Assembly (NCBI GenBank): GCA_034766995.1 | Contig: CM068317.1 | Span: 32,223,501-32,287,500 of the forward strand | From: Acanthacorydalis orientalis | Taxonomy: Eukaryota > Arthropoda > Insecta > Megaloptera > Corydalidae | Length of the DNA: 64,000 bases | Reading direction: 5' to 3' | In this document: in pieces, positions 35,050-48,299 of the stretch | Layout: every line of letters starts with the position of its first letter | How positions within the stretch are numbered: position 1 is the stretch's first letter | Made by a program: the position numbers and the translations under genes | The notes under the pieces: model-generated | Told to the model about the DNA's origin: nothing | What the model saw: only the letters and a program-made list of their open reading frames with translations | The model's database searches: none

Positions 35050-35592
35050 TTAGGTTGGTAGGTAAACAAATGCGGTTTTTTTTTCATTTTAATCGTGTTT
35101 ATGTTAATAACATTTTAAACTGATTTTCACTCTATATTTTGGATACATCGACGTTGGTTTTATTATTAATTTTACTTCAAATTGGGTTATTGAATTAAAG
35201 ATGGAAAAGAAGCAAATAAGAGTATTTTTTTCGTATCAGTTTAAAACGGGTGATAATGAAATAGAAACTGCTCGTACAATAAACGATGCTTTTCGTGTAG
35301 GTACAATGGTGTTAAGAAATATCCGGTGAAATGGTGGTACCAAAAAGTTCGTACTGAGCATGAGAACCTTGTAGATAAAGAAGGTTGTGGGCGTCCTTCT
35401 TTAGTTCCTAACGACCAACTGATGGCGTTAGTTGAATCAGAACCACCCACAAACATTCTAAAACTTGCACAAAAGTTAAGCGTTAGTCATTCAACAGTTC
35501 TGGACTATTTAAAACACTTAGAAAAGTTAAAAAAGAGAAAAAGTATATGAATTTGAAGGTCACAAGTCATAGTTATTTTTTTATCAATCTAA
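35050..35592 (+). mobile_element. non-autonomous mariner deletion derivative, copy 2
   Basis: A 543-bp element with a TA on each side (35048-35049 and 35593-35594). The left end TTAGGTTGGTAGGTAAACAA continues to ATGCGGTTTTT. The right end as reverse complement is TTAGATTGATAAAAAAATAA. It is the best preserved of the three copies. Between the ends lie about 150 bp of leader, the transposase DNA-binding half, and a short 3' tail (GTATATGAATTTGAAGGTCA). That tail matches copy 1 (GTATATGAATTTGGAGGTCA), which places the deletion junction at the same point in both. Confidence 0.92.
35201..35550 (+). pseudogene. mariner transposase N-terminal (HTH) fragment, copy 2
   Basis: Starts at ATG 35201: MEKKQIRVFFSYQFKTGDNE, then ARTINDAFRVGT. 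One frameshift near 35315-35325 moves the reading into a 74-codon frame (KWWYQKVRTEHENLVDKEGC, then GRPSLVPNDQLMALVESEP) that ends at the stop 35548-35550. First helix-turn-helix: residues about 5-45. The GRPS linker precedes a second helix-turn-helix, LAQKLSVSHSTVLDYLKHL. The fragment stops at the equivalent of GKVKKL, so the WVPHEL linker and the whole DD34D catalytic domain are absent. If the single frameshift were absent in a sister copy, the product would be a binding-only protein of about 115 residues; here it is broken. Confidence 0.9.
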
Positions 35593-37610
35593 TAGTTGGT
35601 ATTTTCTAAGATTGATTTTATAATCAAAAAAAATTCTTTCAGATAAATTCAATTAAATTTTAAAAGATCGTATAAAATTAGCAATAAACAATTTATCCAT
35701 TAAGTATGAAAAGTAATGTATTTTAAACAATATACTCATTAAAAAGTCTAAATTTATCCCTTAATATAATTTTTAATAATACATATCGCTATAAATTGTC
35801 TTTTATAAACGAATGATTTATTTTATCCCATACCATAACATTTTTTCTGATTCAAAATATTCGATAATTAATAATAATAAGAAAAACCACAATATAATAA
35901 CCAGAAAAAAGGGATAGTCGTTGAAGATATTTGGAGATAGATAACTAGACATAAAAATTAGATCTATATAAAATATTCAATTTGAAAAAATAGATTTTTC
36001 TGTATTTTAGCACTTTGAGAATGATTTCATATTTTTCTATTTCGTTTATGTTAATTTTATTAACAGTAATATTAAAATTTTGGTAGTTTGTTTTCATTAA
36101 AACTAGTTTGTATAAAAAAAGGAGTTGTCCTTGTAAAATCTAATATTAAAAGTTTTGAAAAAAGTTATTTAAACCATTACACTATTTTGTTGTAATAAAA
36201 TTAGGTCAGATCACTAACCTTTTCACTTTATGGTAGACAAAAAAATCTTTTCAAGTACTTAGTAGAATTTGATTAAACATTGATGATATAATATTATTTT
36301 TATTATACAAAAATATGATATTTAAAGGTCATGAACTACTAGTCTGTTTGTTGTAATATTTTATAATTATTACTTTGCAAAATTTGTTAGTTATTTCTAA
36401 AATGTGCGTGTTTAAGTGTGTAGTTGTCATTGACTTATGATGTACGTTCTTACGAATTTTCAATAGAAAGTGTTTGGTCACATATGTTAGATTCATCTGT
36501 TGTATTAATTAAGTATTTATTATGTTCCCAAATACACATTCACATTTTTTTTTAACTTTATTAACAATTAAGTGTTGCGGTTTACAAGAATATAATATAA
36601 TTTAAAAATTATTACAATTTGTATTCTTACAGTCGAATCTATGAATTGTCCATCTCATTAGTAACTTTTTATAAAATTACTTTTTCAATAAAACTCTATA
36701 ATGATTTCCGAAAATAATATGAAGATTTTATAAAATAATATTTTAACCTCAATTATACGTTTTTTAAATATAAAACTCGCGTTGTTTCATATGAGTAATT
36801 ATGAAACTTTTAGTTGTGCAATTTATCATTTTTATGAATGCAAATTTTACTTGTACGACATTGATATTTACAGTGACGGACTTATGTGCGAAGTATCGAT
36901 CTTAGCTACTCTTAAGTTCACATGATTATGTAAATATATAGTAAATAATATGATGTCTTAAAAATAATAAAGTATTTACATATCAAATTTAAATTTCTTT
37001 TTGTTAAAAGAAAAATAACTGTCAAAAAACTGTAATATAGTTATACATTTTTTTATTTTTTAACACTAGATTTTTGAATCAATTTGGGTTTTGTTTCTGC
37101 TTGTCTGTATCTATAAATCACTTCTGAGTACATTTTCCATTGTTTATTTTAACTGTTAGATATTTATACAGATGAGAAAATGTAATGCATTAATATATTA
37201 TTTAAATTCGAAAAAATCTCTTATTATTTAACCAGTAATATTGACCAGTCTTAACTGATTATTTTTTTAAAGATTTTTTTATCATTTCCTGTACGATAAT
37301 TATTTTATGTTTAATATAAATTTTATATTTAAATTTTATATTAGCAGAATCAATTAGTCAAATCTAAATGATAAAATAAATGAAATTTTCAAATGAGAAT
37401 ATTGATAAGATTTTCAGCCAATTGTAATTTGAATGCAAGAAATAATGTAGTGTAATATAAATATTTTTAATGTTATTAAGTGCTTTTGTGATTCACATTA
37501 ATAAAATCAGTCTTTATTATAAAATGCAAGAGTGTTTATAATCAACTTAAATATACATCAGTTTATATAAAAGATATTTAAAAATACATGTAACTATCGT
37601 AAATGATTTC
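35593..37610. other. AT-rich stretch, no gene seen
   Basis: About 2 kb of unique AT-rich DNA with no TA microsatellite, which is unusual for this window. No gene or repeat recognised. Confidence 0.6.
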
Positions 37611-37860
37611 ATGTCATCTACACAATTTGTATTTGAATGCGGAAAAATAAACAAAGTAGGTATTTCAATTGGTGGCCATTATTTAAAGAGAGATAAGAAT
37701 TGGCACAGATTTAATATATACAAAATGCACTTTAACTACCGTACCGCACGGACAAGGTTAGAGAGGTCATATTCGTGTCGGTTAACAAAATAGTGATGAC
37801 ATATTGTCAGAAAGTAGAATGATACAACAATAGAAACAAAAATGTTCAATTCACTTGTCA
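37611..37860 (+). other. moderately complex patch with a short open frame
   Basis: A 60-codon plus frame (37611-37793) is mixed in composition (GISIGGHYLKRDKNWHRFNI) and not a repeat translation, but I recognise no family. The stretch CGTACCGCACGGACAAGG near 37739 is locally GC-rich. Weak candidate for a short conserved element. Confidence 0.2.
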
Positions 37861-38754
37861 AGATATGTATTAAACCACTCTGAATGCTTGTATTGTTATA
37901 TAAATTAATTTTACTGTTACTTCTTTGTAATAATAATTGAAGCTAAAATTGTTTCGCTCTTAAGAAAATATGTAACGGTTGCTTTAATTAACGTATCTGT
38001 TTTCGTTTAGGTTAAACGTGAAGGGTCAAGTTATGGATAGTTAACAATTTTGATTTAGATTCAGAACACCGGATTCAACATTTTTCACATTGATAGTAAC
38101 TGGAAATTATTATAAAAGTTATATATATATAATTTTATATGTATTGTATGAATGTATAATTTTTTTATACAAATATTTTTGTGTGTAACATGATATCTGT
38201 CATTCTTGCTGAAAAGTGCATGCACGAATCATAATTTGCCTTCATTTCGCTACAATTCATTAATATAATAGATTTTTTGTTGTAGACGTTGATATTTGAC
38301 ATGAAAGTTGAAATCCGTCTAGTCTCAGCCATTGTTATAATATTCTTTTACGTTTTTGTTATTTTCAATTATGGAGATATTCAAAAACCTTTTTGTGTAT
38401 TTTATTTGAATATACATTTTTTATAGCTTAAAATATATTTACATAATATTAATAGAAAGTGTGTAATTTTTATAAACATAAATAGAACTTTATATAGTAT
38501 TGTGAAAGGAACTATGGAAATTGTAAATCAAAAAAATATTTGTGTAATGTTGTAATGAGAATCTTAAAGAAGGGAAAAAGAAAAAGGTAATTAACTAAAA
38601 AAAATATTTCTTTAAATACATTCTATAAGTTCCAACGACTGTTTATTCTGCTAAAAAAAAAACGATTTACTTAAAATGTTAATTGAAAATACAAATATAA
38701 TTGAAAGTTTTTTTTAAAGCCACCGAGAATTAATAAATATAAAAAGCGTGCATT
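37861..38754. other. AT-rich stretch, no gene seen
   Basis: Nothing recognisable apart from a small TA run near 38121-38130. Confidence 0.6.
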
Positions 38755-38890
38755 TATGTATGCAATTTGCGTTCCTACGTCACTGATATATCACCGTTTT
38801 TGAAAAGCAAGTTGAGGTCATCAGCGGAAGCAGACAGTTTAATTGATTTGATGTTGATCAGCATGAATGAATCGTTCGTTAAAAAAATTT
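38755..38890. other. base-balanced island, function unknown
   Basis: About 130 bp including GCGTTCCTACGTCACTGATA (a CRE-like ACGTCA) and GGTCATCAGCGGAAGCAGAC. No open frame. Candidate conserved non-coding element. Confidence 0.25.
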
Positions 38891-39173
38891 AATCCTTTGA
38901 AGACGATGAATCATTACATTTCATTACAGTATTTACTAGTCAAATTATAATAGTAACAAGAAATTCGACTATACAACGATATATACAGACACTTAAATAT
39001 TCTTTTGCGAGCTGCACTATAATAAAAATGTAATTGTGTGTAGGAATAAGACATAAATATAATAATTTTATTCTTCGATAATGATTTAGTAATAATTATT
39101 AGGAATTTTATTGATACTTACTCTAGCCTTTTAAGGATTGCCCTCTTAATAAAAATCACTAGGTTCTTACACG

Positions 39174-39177
<4 letters not shown>

Positions 39178-39219
<42 letters not shown>

Positions 39220-39262
39220 CTTATAGAAAAATAGATGAGAATCTATATATATATATATATAC
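39178..39262. repeat. two (TA)n tracts
   Basis: TA runs at 39178-39218 and 39244-39262 separated by AGCTTATAGAAAAATAGATG. Confidence 0.95.
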
Positions 39263-39921
39263 CTTCATTTTGGATATTTTAAAACCATGACACATGGATG
39301 ACAAAACGTTTTAATATATATTCTGAATAATCTGGGCATCTCGCGTTTTTTTATAAAAAAGTTCTTGATGTTTTAATATGTATTATACATGTGTAGAATT
39401 TGGGCTTATTTTAAAGCGTTTCTCTCAGGAAGATCTATAAGAACTTTTATAATCCCATAATGCTTTAAATGATTTATTTAAAAGATTGTGTTCGTGTTTA
39501 AAAGATTTTAGTCCTATTTTATTCAATTTACTAGTTTTATCTAATCAATATTCAAGTATTTAATTAGTATAGATTATTTATATATGTATATATATATATA
39601 TATATTTCAACTCCATGAGTATAAAGTTTTGTATTATCTGATTTAACGTTTGGCATTCAGATATTTTGGGTTCGAATTAGAGGATGATTTGAATACAAGT
39701 CTACAATCTGGGTGTATTTTTATTTTGTATTTATGTTCAGGTGCAGATAACCTTAATTGTTAACGTGCCTTTAAACTCTTAATAACCAACTAATAATCGA
39801 AACGGTTTACATTTCGATTTCTAATGACTTAATTTTAATTTTATACTCTAATCTCTGTCAAGAATATCAAATCTTAAATATCAAATCAAACCTTAGATAA
39901 TTATATTGGCTATGTATTATA
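39263..39921. other. AT-rich stretch, no gene seen
   Basis: Contains a TA run at 39584-39605 with one TGTA interruption. No gene. Confidence 0.6.
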
Positions 39922-40352
39922 TTGGATCACCCCATAAGAAAAGCGGTTTTTTAAAAATAAATTTTGACACAGCGAAAAAATTGATGTTTTAATTCTGATC
40001 CAAAATATATTTTCCGTTATTATTTACAACTTCTTATCTCAATCATAATTTTCAATACCTTGACGATAAAACTTAAAAAATGCCTTGTATTAAAGAAAGA
40101 GCTGAGTCTTCGGACATCATTCTCTGTATTAAACCGTTTTTCATTGATTTTGGAGAGATTTTAGAGACTTCGGAACAGATGATATTCTGATGGCGCTGTC
40201 AGGGGAATATGATGGTTAAGTCATAATTTCTCATTTAAACTGCACAGTTTTTGTAGAGTTTCGCGTGCCGTATATGGTCTGGCGTTGTCGTGGTGAAAAA
40301 TTACGCCTCTTCTATTGGATAATTCTTGCCGTTTTTCTTTACATTTCTTTAT
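39922..40352 (-). pseudogene. mariner transposase C-terminal relic, another lineage
   Basis: On the minus strand, from about 40352, one frame reads IKKCKEKRQELSNRRGVIFH, then HDNARPYTARETLQKL. After a stop in place of the usual Trp it gives PLTAPSEYHLFRSL. The HDNAR aspartate is intact (codon 40287-40289). The third catalytic Asp is Glu (codon 40185-40187), and the spacing is 33 rather than 34 residues. Further frameshifted pieces FYRQGIEN and NNGKYI match the usual C-terminus. The element ends at TTGGATCACCCCATAAGAAA, after a TA at 39920-39921. The N-terminal half is missing, so it is a 3' remnant. HDNARPxT differs from the HDNAPTH-type relic at 20-723. Confidence 0.88.
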
Positions 40353-40568
40353 CAGGAATGAAGTGTTGAAAAAAAATAAATGATAACGTAGTTTCTTTAT
40401 ATTACTTTATTTAAGTTCATAAAATGTAGTAAGAGAGTAATAATTTGAGTATCATCAGTTAAATTTAAATTATTCACAAATGTATTAATATATGAAATCT
40501 GAATATCTGTTTCCTGAAAATAAGTTAAATAATGGATTCTTTTCTATGTAGATCGATCATCCGAAAAG

Positions 40569-40607
<39 letters not shown>

Positions 40608-41081
40608 CTTAAAATAAAACCCTTTTAAGTGAGAAAGTTTACGAATATTATTAATTTCAGTCTATAATTAAAATACTAGTAAAAAGATACAAAACTTATT
40701 TCTGTTGATTATATCTTCGTAGCTACACATTAACATTAATGTAAATTATAATTAACATCGATTAAATAAAAATGTATAAAACTGACACGACGACATTTAA
40801 GTGAACAATTATAATTGTGTATGATATTGTCCATCTTTAGTTTTTAGGACAGCTTGATATGTTGTTGACATTCTTAAATTATTTTTTCCATGTTATAATA
40901 TTTTCCGACCTGTTCAGTACTTTGATATGTGGTCTTTAACATTGCGATTAAATTCCTTACATGACGTCAATTATAATGTAAATGGTTAATGAACATATTG
41001 TGACAACTTAACCATATTTTCAAGTACATTACTTTCTATTTTCTCTTAATTTAATGTTTTTTTTTTTAAATTTTATAAACT

Positions 41082-41112
<31 letters not shown>

Positions 41113-41385
41113 GTTATAAAATTTAAAATTATTAAGAAAAACTGAGTGAGAAAACAACTTAAATATATTTTAATAATTTTACGTGTGAAATATTAATTAA
41201 TATGTATGTGATATATTCTGAAATCATTTATAACCTTTATACTTACCTTCAGTAGGAGACTACAAATGTGATATATGACTTATTTTATTCTTAAAACAAA
41301 CCTCTACTATTGAATTGATATATGATAAATAGACATAATATTGTTATTTGATTTTAGATATAGAAAAAATAATTATTTTGGTATA

Positions 41386-41432
<47 letters not shown>

Positions 41433-43845
41433 CATATAGTTATATTCACTTATCTGGAATGATCTGAAATAAAAAAAATAAAAAATAAATATCGATCGTT
41501 TAAAAATATTATTTATTATAACTTTCATTCATAAAAAATAACACAAATATTACAAAATATACAATCAAGTTATCTACATTACAAGACACCATATGTAAGG
41601 CTATTTTACACAAATAATTAATTAATCAATTTAAAAAAATATCTAAAATTGGTATACAAATTCATTTCTAATGGTTGTTGGTTTAACAATTAATTAATTC
41701 TATATACAGGTAATTTGTTAGCAAATTATACTACACGTGACTACAAGAAGGCACTTTAAGTGCTAGATAATTTTTTACTAAACATTATAATTAAGTTGGT
41801 AACCATGTTTGACTAACACAAACACCAAAAACATCGATGTAGTTCTTATGGCGCAATATTATTAAAAAAAATCTAAATATATATTTTATTTATATTAATT
41901 TTTATCGATAAGAACAAATTAAATTTCTATCATGGTGTTAAAAAATTGTACCCAATTATCACTTTAAATTTGTTAGACAAACAATGAATAAATTAAAAGA
42001 AGAACTTTCAACGAAATGAACGAAATTTAATTTGTTTTACAAGTAACTATAAACTATCACGTGTTTTAAACACCTTTCTTATATAAAATAATAAAGCACA
42101 GTCACTAGTCGTTGCACTTTGTTACAAAAATATAATATATTTTAAAATATTATTCAATACAGCAATTTTTTTTCAAACATTTAGGTTAAGTTTGTCTTTA
42201 TTCTAATCTAGTATAGTTGATTTATGGTGGGTTAACATCCACTTAAGTTTATTTATTATTTTTTTATAAATAACTCGTTCAATTTTTATTACAAGCAATG
42301 TAAAATTATCTATTTAATACATTTAAATACTATTCTAGTGTAGTTTAATACAAGTTTTTTCTCAAGAGAAAACTCATTTTAGTCAATATAAAACTTAAAG
42401 TGGACGTATATTCGATGTAATTTCAAATAAATATCGTTTTCACAAACAATGAGTGAGTTATTTGCTCTATTTGTTTAATGAAAAAGACTTTATCTGTTTG
42501 AACAAAGAGATCCAGATAATAAATAATTCTCTTATTAATAACGTATTTAATAATGGTGAAAACAGACTATGCTCGTTTTGTAAGCAATGTGATTCAAGAT
42601 TTATATTAATGCTATTTATTTAGTTAGTTTATAGTAGTGAAGAATATTTAAATTATTACCTAAATCTACAGTTAACTTGTACATGAATAGAGTTTTGCAT
42701 TCAATTTGAACACAAGTGAATTCGTCAGTTTTGAGCAAACAAATATTTTTTTACATCGGTCTTTATAACAAAGATCTATGTCTTACTTTTTCGTATGCAA
42801 CTTTCTTAATTTCATATTTTATATGATAAAATATAAAAATATAATTATAGTATTAATTATTGTGTTCTATTCGATTGTTTAAAAAAGAATTATTTTACAA
42901 TCCTCACTATGAACGATATTTACTTCATTAATTTTTTATTTTATTTCATACTGTTATCGGAAGTAACGCGATATAAGTGTATATTCTGCAAACATAGATT
43001 AAAACAGAATGTATTTTATACTTTTTAAACTTCTTTATAATAAAAAGGAGGTTAAATGTACCGTTTCTGATAAGTGGCTATTTTATTTCGAATACTATTA
43101 TATAATCATGGAATTATTTGACATTCTTAGAAGTACTTCCATCAGAGAATAGTTATTCAGCATTATTTTACAATTTAAAAATATGATAAATATAAAGCAG
43201 ATATACAATAACAGTATAATTACTATATAAACGGCTAAGGCAGATTTTTTGCAGAAAGTAAGAAAATAATTCTGCTTAATAAATATTTTGTGTATGTCTT
43301 TAGTTTTATAGTGTAAAGAGCCCTTAATTTATTTTTAAGAACTTTTTTGTAAATATTTTAATAAGTATAATTAATTCCATATAAAATTGTTGAAAACAAA
43401 TATTTTCAAAACGAACTTAAAGTGGAAAAAATATAAAAAGTATTACAATCTAGTAAAATATATTAAATACTTATAAAGTATTCAGAATTATATTTAATAA
43501 GTACTTTTTTATTAAGTAAAAAAAATATAAAATATCAAAGACATTTAATCGGAAATATTCTCTGAGTTTGTAATATATGAGAAAACGTTATAGTTTCATT
43601 TGCTTTGGTAAATGAAAATTGATATTATTTGTATTTAGTATAATTAATAATAATAAATAGTTAAATTTTTTAGAACTGAAGATGAATATTAAATAAATGT
43701 AATAAATGTATCTCCATAAAAAATTATTGTAGTTTAAAATTAGGAAGAGTTCTTGTAAATATGCAGAAAAATATTGCCTCATTTGAAGTTAAAATTATAG
43801 GAAGTTATAAACTCTTTTCGGTTTTATGTTGAATTATAATTTTTT
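40353..43845. other. AT-rich stretch with three TA runs, no gene
   Basis: TA runs at 40571-40602, 41088-41112 and 41388-41429. GGCACTTTAAGTGCTAG near 41749 is a small palindrome. The 64-codon minus frame at 43588-43782 is composition-driven. No gene or transposon recognised in 3.5 kb. Confidence 0.6.
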
Positions 43846-43890
<45 letters not shown>

Positions 43891-43907
43891 TTATATGTGT
43901 GTGTATG
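43846..43907. repeat. (CA)n(TA)n(TG)n symmetrical microsatellite
   Basis: CACACACACA, about 27 bp of TA, then CACATTTATATGTGTGTGTATG. The flanking CA and TG blocks are inverted relative to each other. Confidence 0.93.
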
Positions 43908-44744
43908 TTTTTAAAATAAATCTTTAATTAAATTGTCATCAAATAATTATTTTCTTCAGTATAATTTTTCTAATATCCTTTTTATATATTTAATTCCTAA
44001 ATGAAATGTAAATACTAGAATAATTGGAGGAAAAATACTTATTCAATATCTTTAATTTGCGCAAGAAATAATATTTAACGTAAAAAAGAATTTAATTTGT
44101 TGGAAAATGTGTATATATATATATGTGCTTGTACAATTAAATGTTTTAGTTACGATTAATTGCTCTAAATGAAATTAAATATAAACAAACATGAATTATC
44201 GGATTTACTGGAATATCATTCTATTTATTTTTCACAGATAATATTTGTTTATTTTCTAAAAAAAATAACTAATTTGTTTCCTCATAGCGTATAAATGTTA
44301 AAATATTCTTTAGAGATGTTGATAATAAGATTAAATTATTTTAAATCTTATTTAAAAAAACAAGGGCTCGAATTTCAATTGATTGTTGTTAAATATGTCA
44401 TATGTATGAATAATATAAAATATTTTATAACTTCCGTAATTTTTACTTTTTTAAAAGATATTCTTACTATTTCTTTTTTTGATTTTCTTTTTTTCTAGTT
44501 GATAGCGAACCTGTAACAAAGAGAAAAATTATTAGAAAAATGAAAGGGTTTCAATATAATGAAAAAATATAAAAATAAAATTATGTAATTTTTATAATGG
44601 AGAAAAAATATTCATGTATGATGTATATGTTTCGTTTAACAGAAACATTTAATCAAATGGTTTTGACCCAATAACATTTATTTTGTACACAAAAACAATT
44701 CCAGCTCATTAAAAATATTTTATTTATACAATATCTGTTGTAAA
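43908..44744. other. AT-rich stretch, no gene seen
   Basis: The 67-codon plus frame at 44295-44498 is hydrophobic but motif-free and probably chance. Confidence 0.55.
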
Positions 44745-45010
44745 AATCACTCGAAGACATAGCGAGTGGTACGTACGCCCGAGTAGGTGTTGCTTCATAG
44801 CCAGAGCCTAATTTTCTCTAAACCTGATTTCGTGCCCTTTTTGAAAATATGTCAATCAGTTTCATGCCAAGATATATAATTACTTGCATATATGTTTCGG
44901 TGTGCGTGTGTTAATCTTTTATTTCGATAAGGTCATCTGTCTCATCCATTATTGCACCATATTGTTCCAGTTCTCTTACATAAAACATACCTCGGTTACA
45001 CTAAAGGCCA
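44745..45010. other. base-balanced island, function unknown
   Basis: Begins with ACTCGAAGACATAGCGAGTG, an imperfect short hairpin (ACTCG / CGAGT). It continues GTACGTACGCCCGAGTAGGT and later CCTCGGTTACACTAAAGGCC. No open frame on either strand. Candidate conserved non-coding element. Confidence 0.28.
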
Positions 45011-45470
45011 CTGCCCAATGTATTTAATGCATAGAGAACTGATTATTAACATTATATGATTTTTTCCAGTAATTTATTTATATTAATAAATAATTGCACA
45101 CTAAATCTTTATGACATGTATTCATAAGTTCATTATGTTTGTATGTACGCTAACATTTTATTTTAAGTCGAGAAAAGTAACGAAGTATTTTATTCACTCA
45201 GAGATTTCAATTTGAGATACAACATTTTATTATCCCACACATGTTTATGTATTGAATTAGAAGTAAACTAATTGAATAGACTTATTAATGTTATATTTAG
45301 ATTATTTTTTACATAAACGATGTTTAAAATTTATTAACTTCTTCATATTTATTCGCTCTATCAAATGAATGAAATCTACTATGACATACACAATGCCATT
45401 TTTTCAGTTCTACTTTTGACAATTATACATACGCACACACAAATCCACACCCACATTACTAGACAATAGT
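45011..45470. other. AT-rich stretch, no gene seen
   Basis: Nothing recognisable; CACACACAAATCCACACCCACA at 45434-45455 precedes the next repeat. Confidence 0.6.
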
Positions 45471-45530
45471 ATTTATATATATATGTATATATATGTAAAT
45501 ATATGTGATACGTTCAAATGTATGTATGTT

Positions 45531-45587
<57 letters not shown>
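45471..45587. repeat. compound (TA)n/(TGTA)n microsatellite
   Basis: Interrupted left half (ATGTATATATATGTAAATATATG, GTATGTATG), then about 47 bp of pure TA. Confidence 0.94.
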
Positions 45588-45588
<1 letters not shown>

Positions 45589-46509
45589 CAGAGAAAATTA
45601 TTTTAATTCGAAGTGAAATAGTAAATCTATAAATTATATTTACAAGTTTTAATTTAAACAGATTATAATTATATGAATTCATCTTCAATTTCAAGTTTAT
45701 AATAGTATAGAAAAACATATTTTGAAATTAAATAATTTATAGACTGCAAATTTTAATTTTAACATACATATGTTTATTTTTTAGTGTATGCCAATAGAAA
45801 AAATGGTGCTTTCAAATAAAGTATGATTGAATCTTTTTTGTAAAATAAAAATATTTCGTCTAAACCTATATTTTAAAATATGTATAAATAAAAAAAAATA
45901 ATTTTCAAAGTAATTATATTATTCAAAAGAAATAAATATTGATTAAATAATTTATTATAGTAAAAGTTTAATTTCTCAACATATGTAACAATATTCTCAT
46001 AATGTAAAATCTTTCAGTACTTCTTACTACCAGGAAGATAGTTTTTATTAAAAATATTATTTCCAAATTGGTATAAAGCGAATTCATTTATATTTTACTA
46101 TAAAAAGTATTGCATACCTTCATTGAAATTCGGTGTGAATAAAACAAGCAAAGTTTATTTTATCTTGAGAGTTACAGTCGAATACTAATGTTTACATAAA
46201 TAATTAAAAAAATCCTTATCTGATAATTAAAGTACTGTATATAAAATTGTAACAAATCTCTTGACAATTAATCAAACTTACTATTTCTTAATATGTTCTT
46301 TTTTCTTATTTAACGTGCGAACAGATCTAGATCATCAATTAAATAACTGTTATAACAGTTCATCATTTTGTTCAAAAAAAAGAATCGTAGATGAAAAATG
46401 TAAAATCAGATCACGTATAATCTATGCGTGTGTATCATATAAAATATAAAAAAGTAATTGTTAATTACAAGTGAATATAATATTTAAATTAAAGAAAATA
46501 TTTACAAAC

Positions 46510-46512
<3 letters not shown>
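45588..46512. other. AT-rich stretch, no gene seen
   Basis: The 62-codon plus frame at 46261-46449 has mixed composition (VRTDLDHQLNNCYNSSSFCS) but no known motif or splice context. I leave it unassigned. Confidence 0.5.

Positions 46513-46552
<40 letters not shown>
46513..46552. repeat. (TA)n microsatellite
   Basis: TA run of about 39 bp; a shorter one lies at 46777-46799. Confidence 0.95.
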
Positions 46553-46554
<2 letters not shown>

Positions 46555-46799
46555 CGACAATTAATTTAAAATGATTAAAGTCATTAAAATGTTCAAGTGT
46601 CTCATAATAAAACATACAGTACTTATTTGTATTCAAACCGGTACTAGAAAATAAATTTAAGTAAAAATAAGTTGTATCAGTAAATATTCAAATGAACTCA
46701 AATATTTTAATGTTCTGAAAAACAACACTTATTACTTAGGATGTATAAAATATTAAAGTGAAAGTCGTACATTCATATATATATATATATATATAAATA

Positions 46800-46950
46800 T
46801 GTTCGTGGTGAATCCTAGCACAAAGCTGAAGGACCGGTTATAGCACGACCACGCCTGGCCCGCAGGCCCCTTCACCGTTTTTCTGAGCATGCAGATCCAT
46901 TGCTAGTTGCCGCTGACTTGCGACATTTATTACTCGATCAATCATTTACA
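46800..46950. other. GC-rich island with hairpin potential
   Basis: One of the most GC-rich spots in the window. CGTGGT (46804-46809) pairs with ACCACG (46848-46853), and GGCC-CGCA-GGCC lies at 46857-46868. No open frame spans it, and it does not match tRNA, 5S or spliceosomal RNA consensus as I know them. It may be a structured non-coding or regulatory element. It abuts a TA run on its left. Confidence 0.3.
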
Positions 46951-47002
46951 TTTTATTGATAATTTATATTTTTATATTGAATATGTAATAGCGGATATTA
47001 GA

Positions 47003-47005
47003 CAT

Positions 47006-47070
<65 letters not shown>
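47003..47070. repeat. (CA)n(TA)n compound microsatellite
   Basis: About 20 bp of CA then about 48 bp of TA. Confidence 0.96.
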
Positions 47071-47073
<3 letters not shown>

Positions 47074-47546
47074 ATATTATACGAAATTATATAAACTTAA
47101 GTCAATTTTTCAATTCAATGTAGTTCTTTTAACACTTGTAAATATATATACACTGGATAATATTATGTCTACAGCTATGAAAATAGACATTATAGGTACT
47201 TTTAGTTACTTATATTCCTGCAAAGCCATTACTTGTAATTATGTAATTCTATGTAATTTAAAAATAGCATACGTAAATTTTGAGCAGCTTGATAGAAATT
47301 AACTACTTATAAATGGTATAAGTAGTGAATGCGATCATAATAAAAAAATATATAAAAAAGTATAAGAAGAAGTAATAACAAAATTAGAAAAAAATGATGT
47401 TTACAGTTATTATTTAATATTGATTTTCAAAATTTCTAAATTTTTTGGATTCTTTTGAAACAATGTTAAATTTAAAACTATTCTAATGACTTTAAGTTCA
47501 AAAGAAACTCTTTCTTGTAAATATAATATATGTCGAATGTTAGAAA

Positions 47547-47549
<3 letters not shown>
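47071..47549. other. AT-rich stretch, no gene seen
   Basis: Nothing recognisable. Confidence 0.6.

Positions 47550-47602
<53 letters not shown>
47550..47602. repeat. (TA)n(CA)n compound microsatellite
   Basis: About 40 bp of TA followed by CACACACACACA, the opposite order to the tract at 47003. Confidence 0.96.
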
Positions 47603-48147
47603 TTGTTATAGAATTTAATGTGTTAAGTACTTAAATTAGATATAAATCATTATTTTGATAATTTAATGTTTTTATTTTGAAGTATTTTTAAAATTTAATC
47701 AGAATTGCTAAGAATTATAATACAAAAACTAAAAATTATCATGAATAATTTAAAAAAAAAATTGTTACGTTTTTTTATGCATGATTTTATTAATGATTAC
47801 TAAACTTTTTCAGTTCTTATTTTTTTTTATTCTACATACAACGCAATAATTTTTTTTTCATCATCTTGTATCTTGGATCTTTTGTATCTTCTGTTTATCT
47901 GTTTATCTATCAATATATTTATCTTTATATATATATATATATATATGTCATACATATTTTCTTTCTCTTTGTTCTCAACGAGAGAGAAAGAAGCAAACAG
48001 TTGAACAGACCGTATGTTTTAATATACGAATTCTATAATCCATAATTCTTCATATATATTGAAAATGATTTCTGATTTTAATCTAAAGATTAAGAACAAT
48101 AATAATAAATCTTAAGAAATATAATCCTCTTAATAATATCTTCTCAT

Positions 48148-48149
<2 letters not shown>
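47603..48149. other. AT-rich stretch, no gene seen
   Basis: A TCTGTTTATCTGTTTATCTATC run and a TA tract at 47928-47946. TCTTTCTCTTTGTTCTCAACGAGAGAGAAAGA at 47961-47992 is an imperfect hairpin. Confidence 0.6.
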
Positions 48150-48196
<47 letters not shown>

Positions 48197-48205
48197 ATAT
48201 CTATA

Positions 48206-48299
<94 letters not shown>

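Noticed and set aside
46800..46930. GC-rich patch as a known structural RNA (tRNA, 5S, U1, U2, U4, U5, U6)
   Set aside because: None of the consensus boxes of these RNAs is present. Only generic hairpins remain, so it is listed as an unassigned island.
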